Shown here one piece after another: positions 53,950 through 63,130 of a stretch of DNA of 64,000 nt. The notes beneath the pieces were generated by a model. It did no database searches and had not been told where the DNA came from. It saw nothing but the letters and a program-made list of their open reading frames with translations. How positions within the stretch are numbered: the first letter of the stretch is position 1; every line of letters starts with the position of its first letter. Both the position numbers and the translations under genes were made by a program. The stretch is from JAJEDW01 sp963555775 (GTDB taxonomy: Bacteria > Acidobacteriota > Terriglobia > 20CM-2-55-15), in the NCBI GenBank assembly GCA_963555775.3, contig CAUVWY020000004.1, forward strand, positions 186,001 through 250,000, read 5' to 3'.

Positions 53950-54127
53950 CCTCCTTATTCTCCCAGAACTCGAAGCTCCGCTCCGAGCCCTTTAGCCACG
54001 GCAGGTCCTCGGCGAGTCGCTTCAACTCATCCTGCGAGAAGACCTGGTAGATTTTTCCCGGATCGGCGTTGCTCACTTCCTCCAGGGGCTCGAAGACCCC
54101 GTTCCTGTACTCGGCCTTGATGCTCAT
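53927..54127 (-). CDS. Antitoxin of the MazF-type toxin (DUF104/AF2212-like)
   Basis: A 66-residue protein starting MSIKAEYRNGVFEPLEEV, the typical short beta start of AF2212-like antitoxins, followed by an acidic C-terminal helix (FEFWENKEDAVYDSL) likely to bind the toxin. ATG 54127 is preferred over the earlier ATG 54139. An AF2212-like antitoxin with a MazF-family toxin is a known but not the commonest pairing. Confidence 0.8.
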   Translation of the reverse strand: MSIKAEYRNGVFEPLEEVSNADPGKIYQVFSQDELKRLAEDLPWLKGSERSFEFWENKEDAVYDSL

Positions 54128-54179
54128 GGTCCAGATCATATCAGGAAAAGCTTAAACGTGTTTCCCAGGACCCGATCGG

Positions 54180-54750
54180 AATCGAACGGTGAAACCATCG
54201 TCCGCACCATCTTCAAATTCATGCAGAAACGTTTCCGTAATTGACGCGCGCTTCATCCGGCGCGACCGGCGCGGCCGGCGCGAGGAACGCGCCGCACCAC
54301 GCGCCAGAGAAGAGATGCCCGCGTTCAACGGCGCGTTCCTCGCGCCGGGCGCGTAGCGGCGTGTTCCTCACGCCGGATCAAGCGCGGGGCCTGAAGGTTT
54401 CTGACTGAATGGGAAGGCGGCGCGGACCGTGGGTGGGCGGCGCGGGGGAGGAAGATGCGCGCCCTTCCGCCTTCCAAATGCCAAGCATGTTCCAGCTCTC
54501 CGTGCAGGCGTCTTTTTCTTGCGCGCAGCAGCGCGCCCTGGGAACGTGGGCATCCTGCCCGCAAAGGTCAGTCCCGATCCTGAATATTGAGCCGCTTGGG
54601 CTTGGCCTGCTTCTGTAACGCGCCAGGGAAAAAGAGAAGAGCGGGCAAGATGCCCCGCGTTCAACGGCGCGTTCCTCGCGCCGGATCAAGCGCGGGACCT
54701 GAAGGATTCTGCCTGAACCTGAAGAAGGTGCGGACGATGGGGGAGTGGCA
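54180..54750. repeat. Dispersed mosaic hairpin repeat cluster
   Basis: A 570-base field with GGCGCGACCGGCGCGGCC, GGCGCGTTCCTCGCGCC followed by GGCGTGTTCCTCACGCC (54358-54374), GATCAAGCGCGGGGCC, GTGGGCATCCTGCCCGC (54546), GTCAGTCCCGATCCTGAATA, TTGGCCTGCTTCTGTAACGC, GCGGGCAAGATGCCCCGC (54641, one extra C) and GAAGGTGCGGACGATGGG. No gene is visible up to 54934. Confidence 0.88.
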
Positions 54751-54934
54751 CGAAGAACAAGAATCGCGCCAAGACGCCCGCCTCCCCCAGGGCCGCCGCC
54801 TCCGCATCACTCCATCCCCGATCCAGTCCGGGAGGGAAGGAGTGCTGTTGCCGTGGACTGGTTCTGTGGCATTCTGAGGGTACGACAAACCTGTGCCCGG
54901 ACACCGAGCCGTTGCGGCTCACGCGGAGATGCCC

Positions 54935-55198
54935 ATGGACGTTACCAACAAGACGCAAAAACCTCTGAGCCTGCCCTTGCCTGGAGGGAAGATACTGTTT
55001 CTGGGGCCCGGCAAGACCGGACAGGTGTCGCCAAAAGCACTCGAGCACCCGGCGCTGGTGAAACTCCTGGAGTCCGGCGACATCGAATCAGCCGACGGGG
55101 GACACAGGCGCAGCAGAGGCGGCGGCGGCATTTCGGGGGCATCGCCCGATCTCCGGCATGGCGGACCCGGCGTCAGGCGTCAATCCGGCGACCGTTGA
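54935..55198 (+). CDS. Small protein of unknown function
   Basis: An 87-residue frame starting MDVTNKTQKPLSLPLPGGKI, with a well-formed beta-rich core (FLGPGKTGQVSPKALEHPALVKLLESGDIE) and a disordered basic Gly/Arg-rich tail. GGAG six bases before ATG 54935 supports the start. The core resembles short proteins of phage or mobile context that I cannot name. It precedes hspQ on the same strand by about 100 bases. Confidence 0.55.
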   Translation: MDVTNKTQKPLSLPLPGGKILFLGPGKTGQVSPKALEHPALVKLLESGDIESADGGHRRSRGGGGISGASPDLRHGGPGVRRQSGDR

Positions 55199-55302
55199 TG
55201 TAAGGCGCCAACGTGGCGCCCACGCTCGTCCACCGCGCTGCCAACCCGCCGGCCCGAACAACTGACCGAACGCGGAACGCCGCCGTTGCTGGAGACTATC
55301 GA

Positions 55303-55629
55303 ATGAATGAATCGGAATCCAGGTCGAGTATCCGCTTTTCGATGGGCGACGTGGTTCAACATGAACTGTTCGGCTACAGGGGCGTGGTCATCGGCGCCGA
55401 CCCCAAGTTCACGGGAAGCGACCATTGGTACGAAACCGTGGCGCAGTCCAGGCCGCCGAAGAACCGCCCCTGGTACCGCGTGTTGCCTCACGGAGCCACT
55501 CATCAGACTTACGTGGCCGACCGCAACCTCCAACCCGACACGTCCGGCGCCCCCGTCGAGCATCCCATGGTCGAGGTCTACTTCACCCACTTCATCAATG
55601 GACGATATGTCAGCGGCCGCATGAACTAG
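55303..55629 (+). CDS. hspQ: HspQ/YccV-like protein
   Basis: A 108-residue protein with the HspQ (hemimethylated-DNA-binding-like) fold: RFSMGDVVQHELFGYRGVVIGADPKF, then WYRVLPHGATHQTYVADRNL and VEHPMVEVYFTHFINGRYV. In E. coli HspQ is a heat-shock protein that tunes the Lon protease. ATG 55303 has GGAG about 11 bases upstream. The damaged NYN gene starts 30 bases after its stop. Confidence 0.88.
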   Translation: MNESESRSSIRFSMGDVVQHELFGYRGVVIGADPKFTGSDHWYETVAQSRPPKNRPWYRVLPHGATHQTYVADRNLQPDTSGAPVEHPMVEVYFTHFINGRYVSGRMN

Positions 55630-55658
55630 CGCGCCCTTGTGCCGACGCTCGTTACCGC

Positions 55659-56195
55659 GTGCGCATCCATTTCGAAAACGTGCTGCAACTGGCGCACGCC
55701 GGCCGCCCCATCGAAAAGGCGCTTGCCGCCGGTTCGCTACCACCGGAGATGCGGCAGTTGTGGAATCGAATGGAGAACAACGGAGTGGAGGTCAAGTTGT
55801 TCGACCGCGGCGACCCCAACCGGGGAGAACAGGATATGCCCGACAGGATACTCCACTTGCGAATGCTCGAAGATGCGTTGGACTACAATGGCGACCCCGG
55901 CATCGTCGTATTGCTGACCGGCGACGGCGCGGGCTATCTGGACGGCGCCGGTTTTCACAGCACTTTGGAACGAATGCACAAACGCGGGTGGCGTTTGGAA
56001 ATACTGTCGTGGAAACATTCCTGTAATCGACGCATGCGCCGGTGGGCCGAGGAGAACGGAGTTTTCGTTGCGCTGGATGATTTTTATCAAGCGATCACTT
56101 TTCTGGAGCCCTCCAAGCCTGGTCATGAACTCGCCCCCGCCTCCGCGCCGCATCCTCCCGCCCGCCGGTCAACCCCCTCGCCCCCTCTCCCCCCT
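55659..56195 (+). pseudogene. NYN-domain protein, 5'-truncated and cut by ISAs1
   Basis: The frame reads VRIHFENVLQLAHAGRPIEK, then GVEVKLFDRGD, IVVLLTGDGAGYLDGAGFHS and LEILSWKHSCNRRMRRWAEE, ending in a Pro-rich tail. It has the GDGAGY-type Asp site and order of NYN (PIN-like) nucleases. The family's first strand with the initial catalytic Asp is absent, and only GTG 55659 could start it, 30 bases after hspQ. The 3' end runs into the ISAs1 element at 56196; the pre-insertion frame would continue a short Pro-rich tail after 58121. Confidence 0.65.
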
Positions 56196-56290
56196 CAGGG
56201 TGAATTTGTCCTTCCAGTGAACGTCCGAGAATTCAGTGGTTTAACCTGACAAGCTGGACATAGCGAGGAGATTCCTGTATAAAACGCTGA

Positions 56291-57382
56291 ATGGAGAGGA
56301 CGAAATTGACCAGCCAGGAACTGTCGGAGATCGGGGTACGGCCAGTGGAGCGAAGCGAGGAAGGGCAGTATCAAGAGCAGATGAAGCGTCATCATTATCT
56401 GGGCGCACTGGCGAAGATCGGGGAGACGGTCTGGTACGTGGCCACATGGCGCGGGCAGTGGGTGGCGCAACTGAGCCTGTCGGCGTCGGCGCTGAAGTGC
56501 GGGGTTCGGGATCGATGGATCGGCTGGGACTTCCGCTCGCAGTATGGGCGGCTGAAACTGATCGCCAACAACAGCCGCTTTTTGATCCTGCCGGGCTGGA
56601 ATCGGCCGAATGTGGGCTCGCGGGTGTTGTCAGGGACCGAGCGGCGGTCCGGGTCGGATTGGCGCGAACGGTTCGGTCATGGGTTGCTGCTGCTGGAAAC
56701 GTTTGTGGATCCCCGGCGCTTCCATGGCGGCGTGTATCGCGCGTCGAACTGGTTGGAACTGGGACGGACCCGGGGATACCGGCGCACCCGGGACGGCTAC
56801 AGCACCGAATCCGATGCCCCGAAGCTTGTCTTTGTGCGTCCCCTGTGCCGTGATGCGCGCGGGCAACTGACCCACCCTGGCCGGGAACATCTTCAACTCA
56901 CCGGAGCCCCCAAGATCATGCTCAATGCCGCACAGATGCGCCAACTCCCCCAGTGCTTCAAGACCATTCCCGATCCGCGCCGCGCTCAGGGACGGCGCCA
57001 TCCCTTGTCGGCAGTGCTGGGCATCGCGGCGGGCGCGACGCTGTGCGGCATGCACGGCTATAAAGCCATCTCGGATTGGGCCGATGCCCTGGGGCAGAAA
57101 GCCCGCGAACGTTTTGGCTGCCGGCGGGAGAACGGCCGCTATGTGGTTCCCAGCGAGTTTGTGATTCGGGATTGTCTGGTCCGGATTGAACCGGGGGCGC
57201 TGGACCGGGCGCTCAATGCGTGGAATCGGGCGTGGGGCGCCCCGGACGATGCGCTGGCCATGGATGGCAAGACGATGAAGAACGCCCTCGACTCGGACGG
57301 GCGTCAGACCCACATCATGAGCGTGGTCGGGCATGAGTCGAAACGCTGCTACACCCAAAAAAAGTGGGAACCCTGCCTGTAG
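56291..57382 (+). CDS. ISAs1 transposase, N-terminal part with DUF4338 (DruA-like) domain
   Basis: A 363-residue frame. Residues about 8-195 resemble DUF4338/DruA (LTSQELSEIGVRPVERSEEG, MKRHHYLGALAKIGETVWYV, LKLIANNSRFLILPGW, GGVYRASNWLELGRTRGY). From about 215 it is the ISAs1 DDE_Tnp_1-associated region (CFKTIPDPRRAQGRRHPLSAVLG), with the first catalytic Asp in ALAMDGKTMKNAL (about 324). It stops at 57382 shortly after the A-run; a -1 shift there joins the second frame. Confidence 0.88.
   Translation: MERTKLTSQELSEIGVRPVERSEEGQYQEQMKRHHYLGALAKIGETVWYVATWRGQWVAQLSLSASALKCGVRDRWIGWDFRSQYGRLKLIANNSRFLILPGWNRPNVGSRVLSGTERRSGSDWRERFGHGLLLLETFVDPRRFHGGVYRASNWLELGRTRGYRRTRDGYSTESDAPKLVFVRPLCRDARGQLTHPGREHLQLTGAPKIMLNAAQMRQLPQCFKTIPDPRRAQGRRHPLSAVLGIAAGATLCGMHGYKAISDWADALGQKARERFGCRRENGRYVVPSEFVIRDCLVRIEPGALDRALNAWNRAWGAPDDALAMDGKTMKNALDSDGRQTHIMSVVGHESKRCYTQKKWEPCL
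57358..57364 (+). other. Slippery heptamer A-AAA-AAG for -1 ribosomal frameshift
   Basis: In the frame of the first transposase ORF the codons read CAA AAA AAG, giving the classical A_AAA_AAG heptamer. The -1 frame continues from GTG 57364 to 58095 without a stop. The first frame ends 18 bases later. Confidence 0.75.
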
Positions 57383-58095
57383 CCGGCGGCGAGGAGCGCA
57401 AGCGCACGAACGAAATCGGCATGGCCGTTCCCTTGCTTCAAACCTGCGACATCGCCGGCAAGGACATCACCGGCGATGCCCTGCTGACCCAACGTGCGAT
57501 CGCGCGCTATTTGGTCGAGCGGGGAGCGCACTATCATTTCACGGTCAAAGGCAACCAACCGACGCTGGAACGCGATATCGCGTTCCAGTTCCAAACCCGC
57601 GGACAACCCGACTTTGTCGAGGTCACCCCGCCCGATCATGGCCGCATCGAAACCCGGCGCATTTGGTGTAGCGCCGAACTCAACCACTACCTCGACTTTC
57701 CCCACCTGGGCCAGGTCTTTCGGATCGAGCGCGAATCCATCGACAAGAAATCCGGCGCCCTCACGTGTGAAACCGCGCTGGGCATCACGAGCCGCTCACC
57801 CGGCGAAACCTCCCCCGAACGCTTGCTGGCCATCAATCGCGGTCATTGGAGTATCGAAAGCGTCCATTACATCATCGACTGGAATTACGATGAGGACCGC
57901 AGTCGAATCCGCACCGGCTTCGGCCCGGAAAACATCACCCGCCTCCGACGCTTTGCCGTCGGTATTCTCAAATCCTTTCAAAAACCCGCTCAATCGATCG
58001 CCCAATCGATGCGCAAACTCTCTTTCAATACCCGTCTCGTCTTCGACTACTTGAGAATGACTCGAAATTCATTCCCCACATCATGCTCCATCTGA
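57364..58095 (+). CDS. ISAs1 transposase, C-terminal part (reached by -1 frameshift)
   Basis: A 243-residue frame continuing the DDE domain. It has TNEIGMAVPLLQTCDIAGKD and ITGDALLTQ with the second Asp, then GAHYHFTVKGNQPTLERDI, and the Glu motif RGHWSIESVHYIIDW. The catalytic triad is thus completed only by reading both frames. Translation alone from GTG 57364 would give an inactive fragment. Confidence 0.88.
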   Translation: MGTLPVAGGEERKRTNEIGMAVPLLQTCDIAGKDITGDALLTQRAIARYLVERGAHYHFTVKGNQPTLERDIAFQFQTRGQPDFVEVTPPDHGRIETRRIWCSAELNHYLDFPHLGQVFRIERESIDKKSGALTCETALGITSRSPGETSPERLLAINRGHWSIESVHYIIDWNYDEDRSRIRTGFGPENITRLRRFAVGILKSFQKPAQSIAQSMRKLSFNTRLVFDYLRMTRNSFPTSCSI

Positions 58096-58195
58096 GAACA
58101 AATTTGCCGTGTCTCCCCCCTCCCCCCGCCTTGACATCCCGCTCCAACGGCTGGTCTGATAGTCAGTGATTCACCGGAATTTCACAGGAGGACGA

Positions 58196-60040
58196 ATGCG
58201 CGCTCATCCAATGCGGTTGTTTCTGCTGATCGCCCTGGTCTCGGTTGTGGTGGCGGGAACCCTGGTTTTGGTCCGGACCCCCGCGATCGACGACCAGGCG
58301 CTCCGCTTGGCCAACGACAACGCCGCCGAATGGCTCATGATCAACAACGGGTATTCCGAGCAGCGTTACAGCACGCTCGACGAGATCGACACGTCGAACG
58401 TCGGCCAACTGGCGCCCGCGTGGTCGTTCGAGACCGGCGAAGGGGGCGGGCCTCAGGAAGCCTCCCCGCTCATTGCCGACGGCGTGTTTTACGGCATCAC
58501 CAATTGGAGCATCACGTTTGCCGTCGACGCGCGCACCGGCGAAGAGATCTGGCGCTACGACCCCCAGGTCGACCGCATGATCGACCAGCAGGGAACGGAC
58601 CGCCTCTGCTGCGGCGTCATCAGCCGCGGCGTTGCCCTGTATGAGGACAAGGTGATCGTTCCGGTCGTCGACGGGCACATCGCGGCGCTGGATGCGGCCA
58701 CGGGCGAGGAGTTGTGGAAGATTCTGGCCGTTCCCGCCGACTCGGTGTCGTACACGCTGACCATGGCCCCGCGCATCGTGAACGGCAAGATCGTGATCGG
58801 GACCGCCGGCGCCGAGTTCCCGCCCTTCAGAGGCTACGTGGCCGCGTTCGACGTGAATGACGGCAGCGAAGTGTGGCGGTTCTGGACCGTGCCGGGGAAT
58901 CCCGCCGACGGGTTCGAAAACGAAGCCATGGAACGGGCCGCCGAGACCTGGGCCGGCGACTGGTGGATATACGGCGGCGGCGGTTCGGTGTGGGACGGCA
59001 TGGCCTTCGATCCCGACGCCAACCTGGTCTATTTCGGAACCGGGAACGGGGCGCCGTGGGCCCAGGACGTGCGGCAGGGCGTGGGCACCGAACATCTGGA
59101 CAACCTGTACGTCGCGTCCATCGTGGCGGTCGATGCCGACACCGGCGAGTATGCCTGGCATTACCAGGCCACCCCGGGCGACCAGTGGGACTACGACGCG
59201 GTGCAACACCTGATGCTCGCCGATATCGAGATCGACGACCGCGAGCGCCAGGTGGTGATGCAGGTCAACAAGAACGGCTTCTTCTATGTGATCGACCGGA
59301 TCACCGGCGAGTTCATTTCGGCCGGCGCCGTGTCGCAGATCAGTTGGGCCACCGGTATCGATCCCGTCACCGGGCGCCCCGAGGTTCATCCCGACGCGTG
59401 GTACACCGCCCAGCAGGGCGTGACGGTGCGTCCGGTGCAGGCCCACAACACGGCCCAGATGGCATTCAACCCGGCCACCGGACTGGTGTACGTCCCCGTG
59501 GCCCATTCCAATCAGTTCAGTTTCACCGCGGCCGAGGAATACGAGCCGACTCCGGGAAGCCAGAGCTTCGGGTTGAACAGGGGCCGCGGCGCCGACGCGC
59601 CCCCGCTGGCGGTGCCCCCCTCGTGGGGACCGGAGAGGGAATTTCCCGAGGGCGCGCGCGGCGGCATTCTTTCGGCCTGGGACCCGGCCACGCAGCAGGA
59701 GCGCTGGTTCGGGCTGGGCGGCGGACAGAGCGGCGGCGGCGCGCTGTCGACGGCGGGCAACCTGGTGTTCCAGGTGATCAACGACGGCCGTCTGATGGCC
59801 TACAGCGCCGATGGGGGCGAACTGCTCCTGGAGGTCGCGACCGGCCAACGCGGCGGCATGAGTCCTCCGATGACCTACGAACTCGACGGCAAGCAGTATG
59901 TGGCGTTGATGGGAGGCATGGGGCAGTTGGGCGGCCGAGGCGGCGGCCGCGGCCGTGGCGCCGCCGAACCGACGGCCCCCCCGGCATTCGAGTTGCCGGA
60001 GTCGGGCAACCCGACCTTGATGGTGTTCACCTTACCGTGA
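58196..60040 (+). CDS. PQQ-dependent alcohol dehydrogenase (quinoprotein)
   Basis: About 614 residues. ATG 58196 lies five bases after AGGAGG and begins MRAHPMRLFLLIALVSVVVAG, an export signal. The eight-bladed propeller repeats are visible (AFDVNDGSEVWRFWTVPGNP, VDADTGEYAWHYQATPGDQW). The vicinal disulfide pair is in RLCCGVISRG and the catalytic-type Asp in GDQWDYDA. There is no C-terminal heme domain, so it needs an external cytochrome. A Gly/Arg-rich insertion (GQLGGRGGGRGRG) lies near the C-terminus. The substrate is unknown. Confidence 0.9.
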   Translation: MRAHPMRLFLLIALVSVVVAGTLVLVRTPAIDDQALRLANDNAAEWLMINNGYSEQRYSTLDEIDTSNVGQLAPAWSFETGEGGGPQEASPLIADGVFYGITNWSITFAVDARTGEEIWRYDPQVDRMIDQQGTDRLCCGVISRGVALYEDKVIVPVVDGHIAALDAATGEELWKILAVPADSVSYTLTMAPRIVNGKIVIGTAGAEFPPFRGYVAAFDVNDGSEVWRFWTVPGNPADGFENEAMERAAETWAGDWWIYGGGGSVWDGMAFDPDANLVYFGTGNGAPWAQDVRQGVGTEHLDNLYVASIVAVDADTGEYAWHYQATPGDQWDYDAVQHLMLADIEIDDRERQVVMQVNKNGFFYVIDRITGEFISAGAVSQISWATGIDPVTGRPEVHPDAWYTAQQGVTVRPVQAHNTAQMAFNPATGLVYVPVAHSNQFSFTAAEEYEPTPGSQSFGLNRGRGADAPPLAVPPSWGPEREFPEGARGGILSAWDPATQQERWFGLGGGQSGGGALSTAGNLVFQVINDGRLMAYSADGGELLLEVATGQRGGMSPPMTYELDGKQYVALMGGMGQLGGRGGGRGRGAAEPTAPPAFELPESGNPTLMVFTLP

Positions 60041-60064
60041 TGGGATGAGGAGCGCGAGGTAACG

Positions 60065-60270
60065 AGCGCGTGGAAATGCGGGCACCCCACCCGCATTTCC
60101 GTGGCGCGTCCCTTCCCGCTCCTCTTCTTTTTCTTCCCTCCCTTTCTTGCGCGCAGCAGCGCGCCCTGGCGCTTGATCCGGCGCGAGGCACGCGCCGGAT
60201 CAAGCGCGCGTTTTTTATCGGCGCGAGGAACACGCCTGAGAACGCGGGCATCTTGCCCGCTCTGGGAGCG
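60065..60270. repeat. Dispersed mosaic hairpin repeat cluster
   Basis: Contains TTGCGCGCAGCAGCGCGCCC, GCGCTTGATCCGGCGCGAGG, GGCGCGAGGAACACGCC and GCGGGCATCTTGCCCGC (60244). A less regular GCGGGCACCCCACCCGC lies at about 60078. Confidence 0.82.
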
Positions 60271-60399
60271 CCACGGAGTTCTGCCACAAAAGCGATTACG
60301 ATATCCTCCAGGAATGCAGATGTGTCTGAAAAAAACAGTTTCTGGATGACCCGCAGACGAGGGCTCAGGAGCTATGGAGAGGTCTTGGGCAGCCGGTGT

Positions 60400-60442
60400 A
60401 CCCACCTGGAGAAAAAGCGCGTTCGGTTGCACCCAGGTGGGT
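60400..60442 (+). promoter_or_regulatory. Inverted repeat upstream of the ZnuD-like receptor
   Basis: ACCCACCTGG (60400-60409) and CCAGGTGGGT (60433-60442) are perfect 10-bp inverted arms separated by 23 bases, located 75 bases before the receptor start. GTATATTTTC follows the second arm. It could be an operator, a leader hairpin or a recombination remnant. Confidence 0.45.
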
Positions 60443-60517
60443 GTATATTTTCAATCGCCTGAGGGCCAAAACCGAAATCCCGGGTTGATTGGGACGAACG
60501 CGGGCAGAGTGAAGGGA

Positions 60518-62938
60518 ATGAAGGGAATGCGTGGACCGGAGCCTCAGTTGAGGGCAGCAATGGTATTGGCATGCATCCTGGCGGCGACGCCGGTTGTAGC
60601 GCAGGAAACCGGCGTCGTGAGCGGCACGGTCATCCTGCGGGAGAACGGCGGTCTGGTTGACGGCGCAATGATTCAGATCGTCGGCACCGGTGGATTCGCG
60701 TTGACCGACGACGGGACGTACGAGATTACGAACGTCCCGGTCGGTTCGTACACGGTCGTCGCCGAGCGTGAACGCCTCACCGCCGACTCTCAGACGGTCA
60801 CCGTCACAGCGGGCGGCACGGCGATTGCAGACTTCGATCTCAGCCTCTCGCCGGTGCGCCAGGAGAATAACGGTCACCCCGGCGGCAGTCGGTGCGGAAG
60901 CGACGCTCCAGGCCTTCAATACCGTCACGACGGTCGATTCATTCGAGATCGCGCAGAAGTCGGCCGGCAGCCTGGGTGAAGCGCTCGAGCACGAGCCGGG
61001 CATCGCCAACCGGAGCTTCGGTCCGGGCGCCAGCCGACCGATCATCCGCGGCTTCGGCGGCGATCGCGTATTGATCATCGAGGACGGCATCCGCACCGGC
61101 GACCTGTCCAGCACGTCGGATCACCACGGAATGACGATCGATCCGAAGAGCGCCGAGCGGATCGAGATCGTGCGCGGCCCGGCGACGCTGCTGTACGGAT
61201 CCAGCGTGGCCGGCCTGATCAACATCATCACTCCGCACGCCGCCTACCGCAATCTGCTGACGCCGCCCGAAAGCTACGGCGAGACCCTGCGCGACGGCAC
61301 GCGCGGGCAGTTCGGCGCCGACACCGCCAGCGCCAACGGCCAAGTCGGGACTAACGCCAGCCTGCAGCACTCGCGCGGGAAGCTTCTCTACTGGGCCGCG
61401 GGCGGCTACCGCGAGTCGGGCGACTACGACACCCCGGAAGGGCCGGTCCGGAATTCGGCAGCGGAACTCAAGAACGCGCGTACGGGACTTGGATTCTTCG
61501 GCGACACGTTGTTCGCGAGTGCCTCGTTGACGATGGAAGACGGACGCTACGGCCTGCCGTTCGAGGATCGCTTCCACTCACTGGCGAGGACGAGGCGGAG
61601 GTTGAAGAAGACCACCACGACGACGAACCAGAGGGGTACCTCGAGATAGACCTCCGTTCAAAACGGCGGGTGGCGCGGTTCGACGTAGGCCTGCGTAACC
61701 TGGACAGCAGCTTCATTCAGGGCGTCCGGGCCGCCTTTACCGCGATCGACCTGAACGACGACCACGTGGATACGCAGGACGGCATCGAAAACATCGATAC
61801 GCGGTTCGGCAACCGGACCTACGTCACACGCGCGCTGGTATATCAGCGCCAGCAGGAGCACTTATCGGGGCGGTTCGGCGCCGAATTGCAGACCCGGAAC
61901 TTCCAGGCGGTCGGCACAGAGGCGCTGGCGCCGCGGACGGACCAGACCACGTTCGCGGCGTTCGCCTACGAGGAGGTGCGGTTCGGGCGCATCGGCCTGG
62001 AATTCGGCGCGCGCGTCGAGCGTAACGACTACCGTACGGGCATGCGCGTCGGCCAGTCCGTCCACGACGACGGTGACGTGGCCGACGATGACCCTGAACA
62101 TGATGAAGACGTCGACGACGACCACCACGAGGGCGAGGAGGGCGAGGAGGAACACGCCCTGGAGCCGCCCGACCCGCGCGATCGGGAGTTCGTGGGCGCA
62201 TCGGCATCCATCGGCATTCACGCCCAGCTCGGGACAGCCACCACTTTCGTCGCCAGTCTCACGCAATCGCACCGTGTCCCGGCGCTCCAGGAACTGTACA
62301 ACTTCGGTCCGCACCTCGGAAACTTCGAGGTCGGCAATCCGGATCTCGAACCGGAGACCACGCTGGGTCTCGACCTCAGCCTCAGGCACCAGACCGGCCG
62401 CTTCGAGGGCGATCTCAACTTCTTCGTCTACGACATCGACAATTTCATATTCGGGGATCAGACCAACGAGGTGGCGGACAACCTGCGGGTCCTGGACACG
62501 ATTCAGGGCAACAGCCGTTTCGCGGGCTTCGACGCGCGGGGCAGCGTGCGGCTGGCGGGTCAGACCCAGGCCACGGTGGGCATTGGCTATGTCGACGCGA
62601 CGCTGACGTCGGCGAACGAGGCCCTGCCGCGGATACCGCCGCTCCGCGGGACCGTCAGTGTGGAGATCCCTTTCGGCTCGTTCCACATCAGCCCGGAGCT
62701 GTCATTCGCGGCCCGCCAGGATCGGGTGTTTCGCGACGAAACGGAAACGGACGGCTACGCGTTGGTGAATCTGGATGCGTCGTACGTCTGGCCGCGGCAG
62801 CACCTGGCGCACGTACTATCCTTCACCGCGTACAACCTGGACGAATAGGCTCTACCGGAGCCACACCTCGTTCATCAAGGACCTTGCGCCCGAAATCGGT
62901 AGAGGCGTCAAGTTCGGCTACTCGGTACGGTTCTTCTA
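60518..62938 (+). pseudogene. TonB-dependent receptor, ZnuD-like, with three frameshifts
   Basis: The gene begins MKGMRGPEPQLRAAMVLACI, a signal peptide. A carboxypeptidase-regulatory-like domain follows, then the plug (RPIIRGFGGDRVLIIEDGIR, IVRGPATLLYGSSVAGLINI) and a barrel with His/Asp/Glu-rich loops (AEVEEDHHDDEPEG, DPEHDEDVDDDHHEGEE). Such loops suggest zinc or another transition metal, as in ZnuD. The frame shifts near 60866, returns near 61575, and shifts again at about 62842; the last shift hides the natural end YRSHTSFIKDL...GYSVRFF at 62938. Sequencing error is an alternative to decay. Confidence 0.85.
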
Positions 62939-63130
62939 AATTAGCGCACCGGTAAGGGGGTTCGGGGGAAAAGTTAACATAGAGTTTGCGCTGTTTCCTT
63001 TCCAAGCAGTTCTTCGATATGCATGCTAGGGTTCACATTCATCTCGGCCGCCAACCGCCCGAAGCCTCTGTTCATCGGCGTGATTATCCATCGCCCCCCA
63101 CTTCGAGTAACTCATCCTGAGAATCCGTGT

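Larger units (their letters stand above)
56196..58111 (+). mobile_element. ISAs1-family element with DruA-like domain
   Basis: A 1916-bp element. Ends CAGGGTGAATTTGT (56196-56209) and the reverse complement of the right end, CACGGCAAATTTGT, agree at 11 of 14 positions. The flanks carry a 10-bp direct repeat TCTCCCCCCT (56186-56195 and 58112-58121). Two overlapping frames linked by a slippery heptamer encode the transposase. Confidence 0.9.

Noticed and set aside
56291..57382. A Druantia phage-defence locus based on the DruA-like domain
   Set aside because: The domain is fused to an ISAs1 transposase inside clear inverted repeats and a target duplication, and no other Druantia gene is near.
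58163..59848. A 561-codon minus-strand frame opposite the PQQ dehydrogenase
   Set aside because: It is a shadow of the propeller repeats on the coding strand, which has the ribosome binding site, signal peptide and catalytic motifs.
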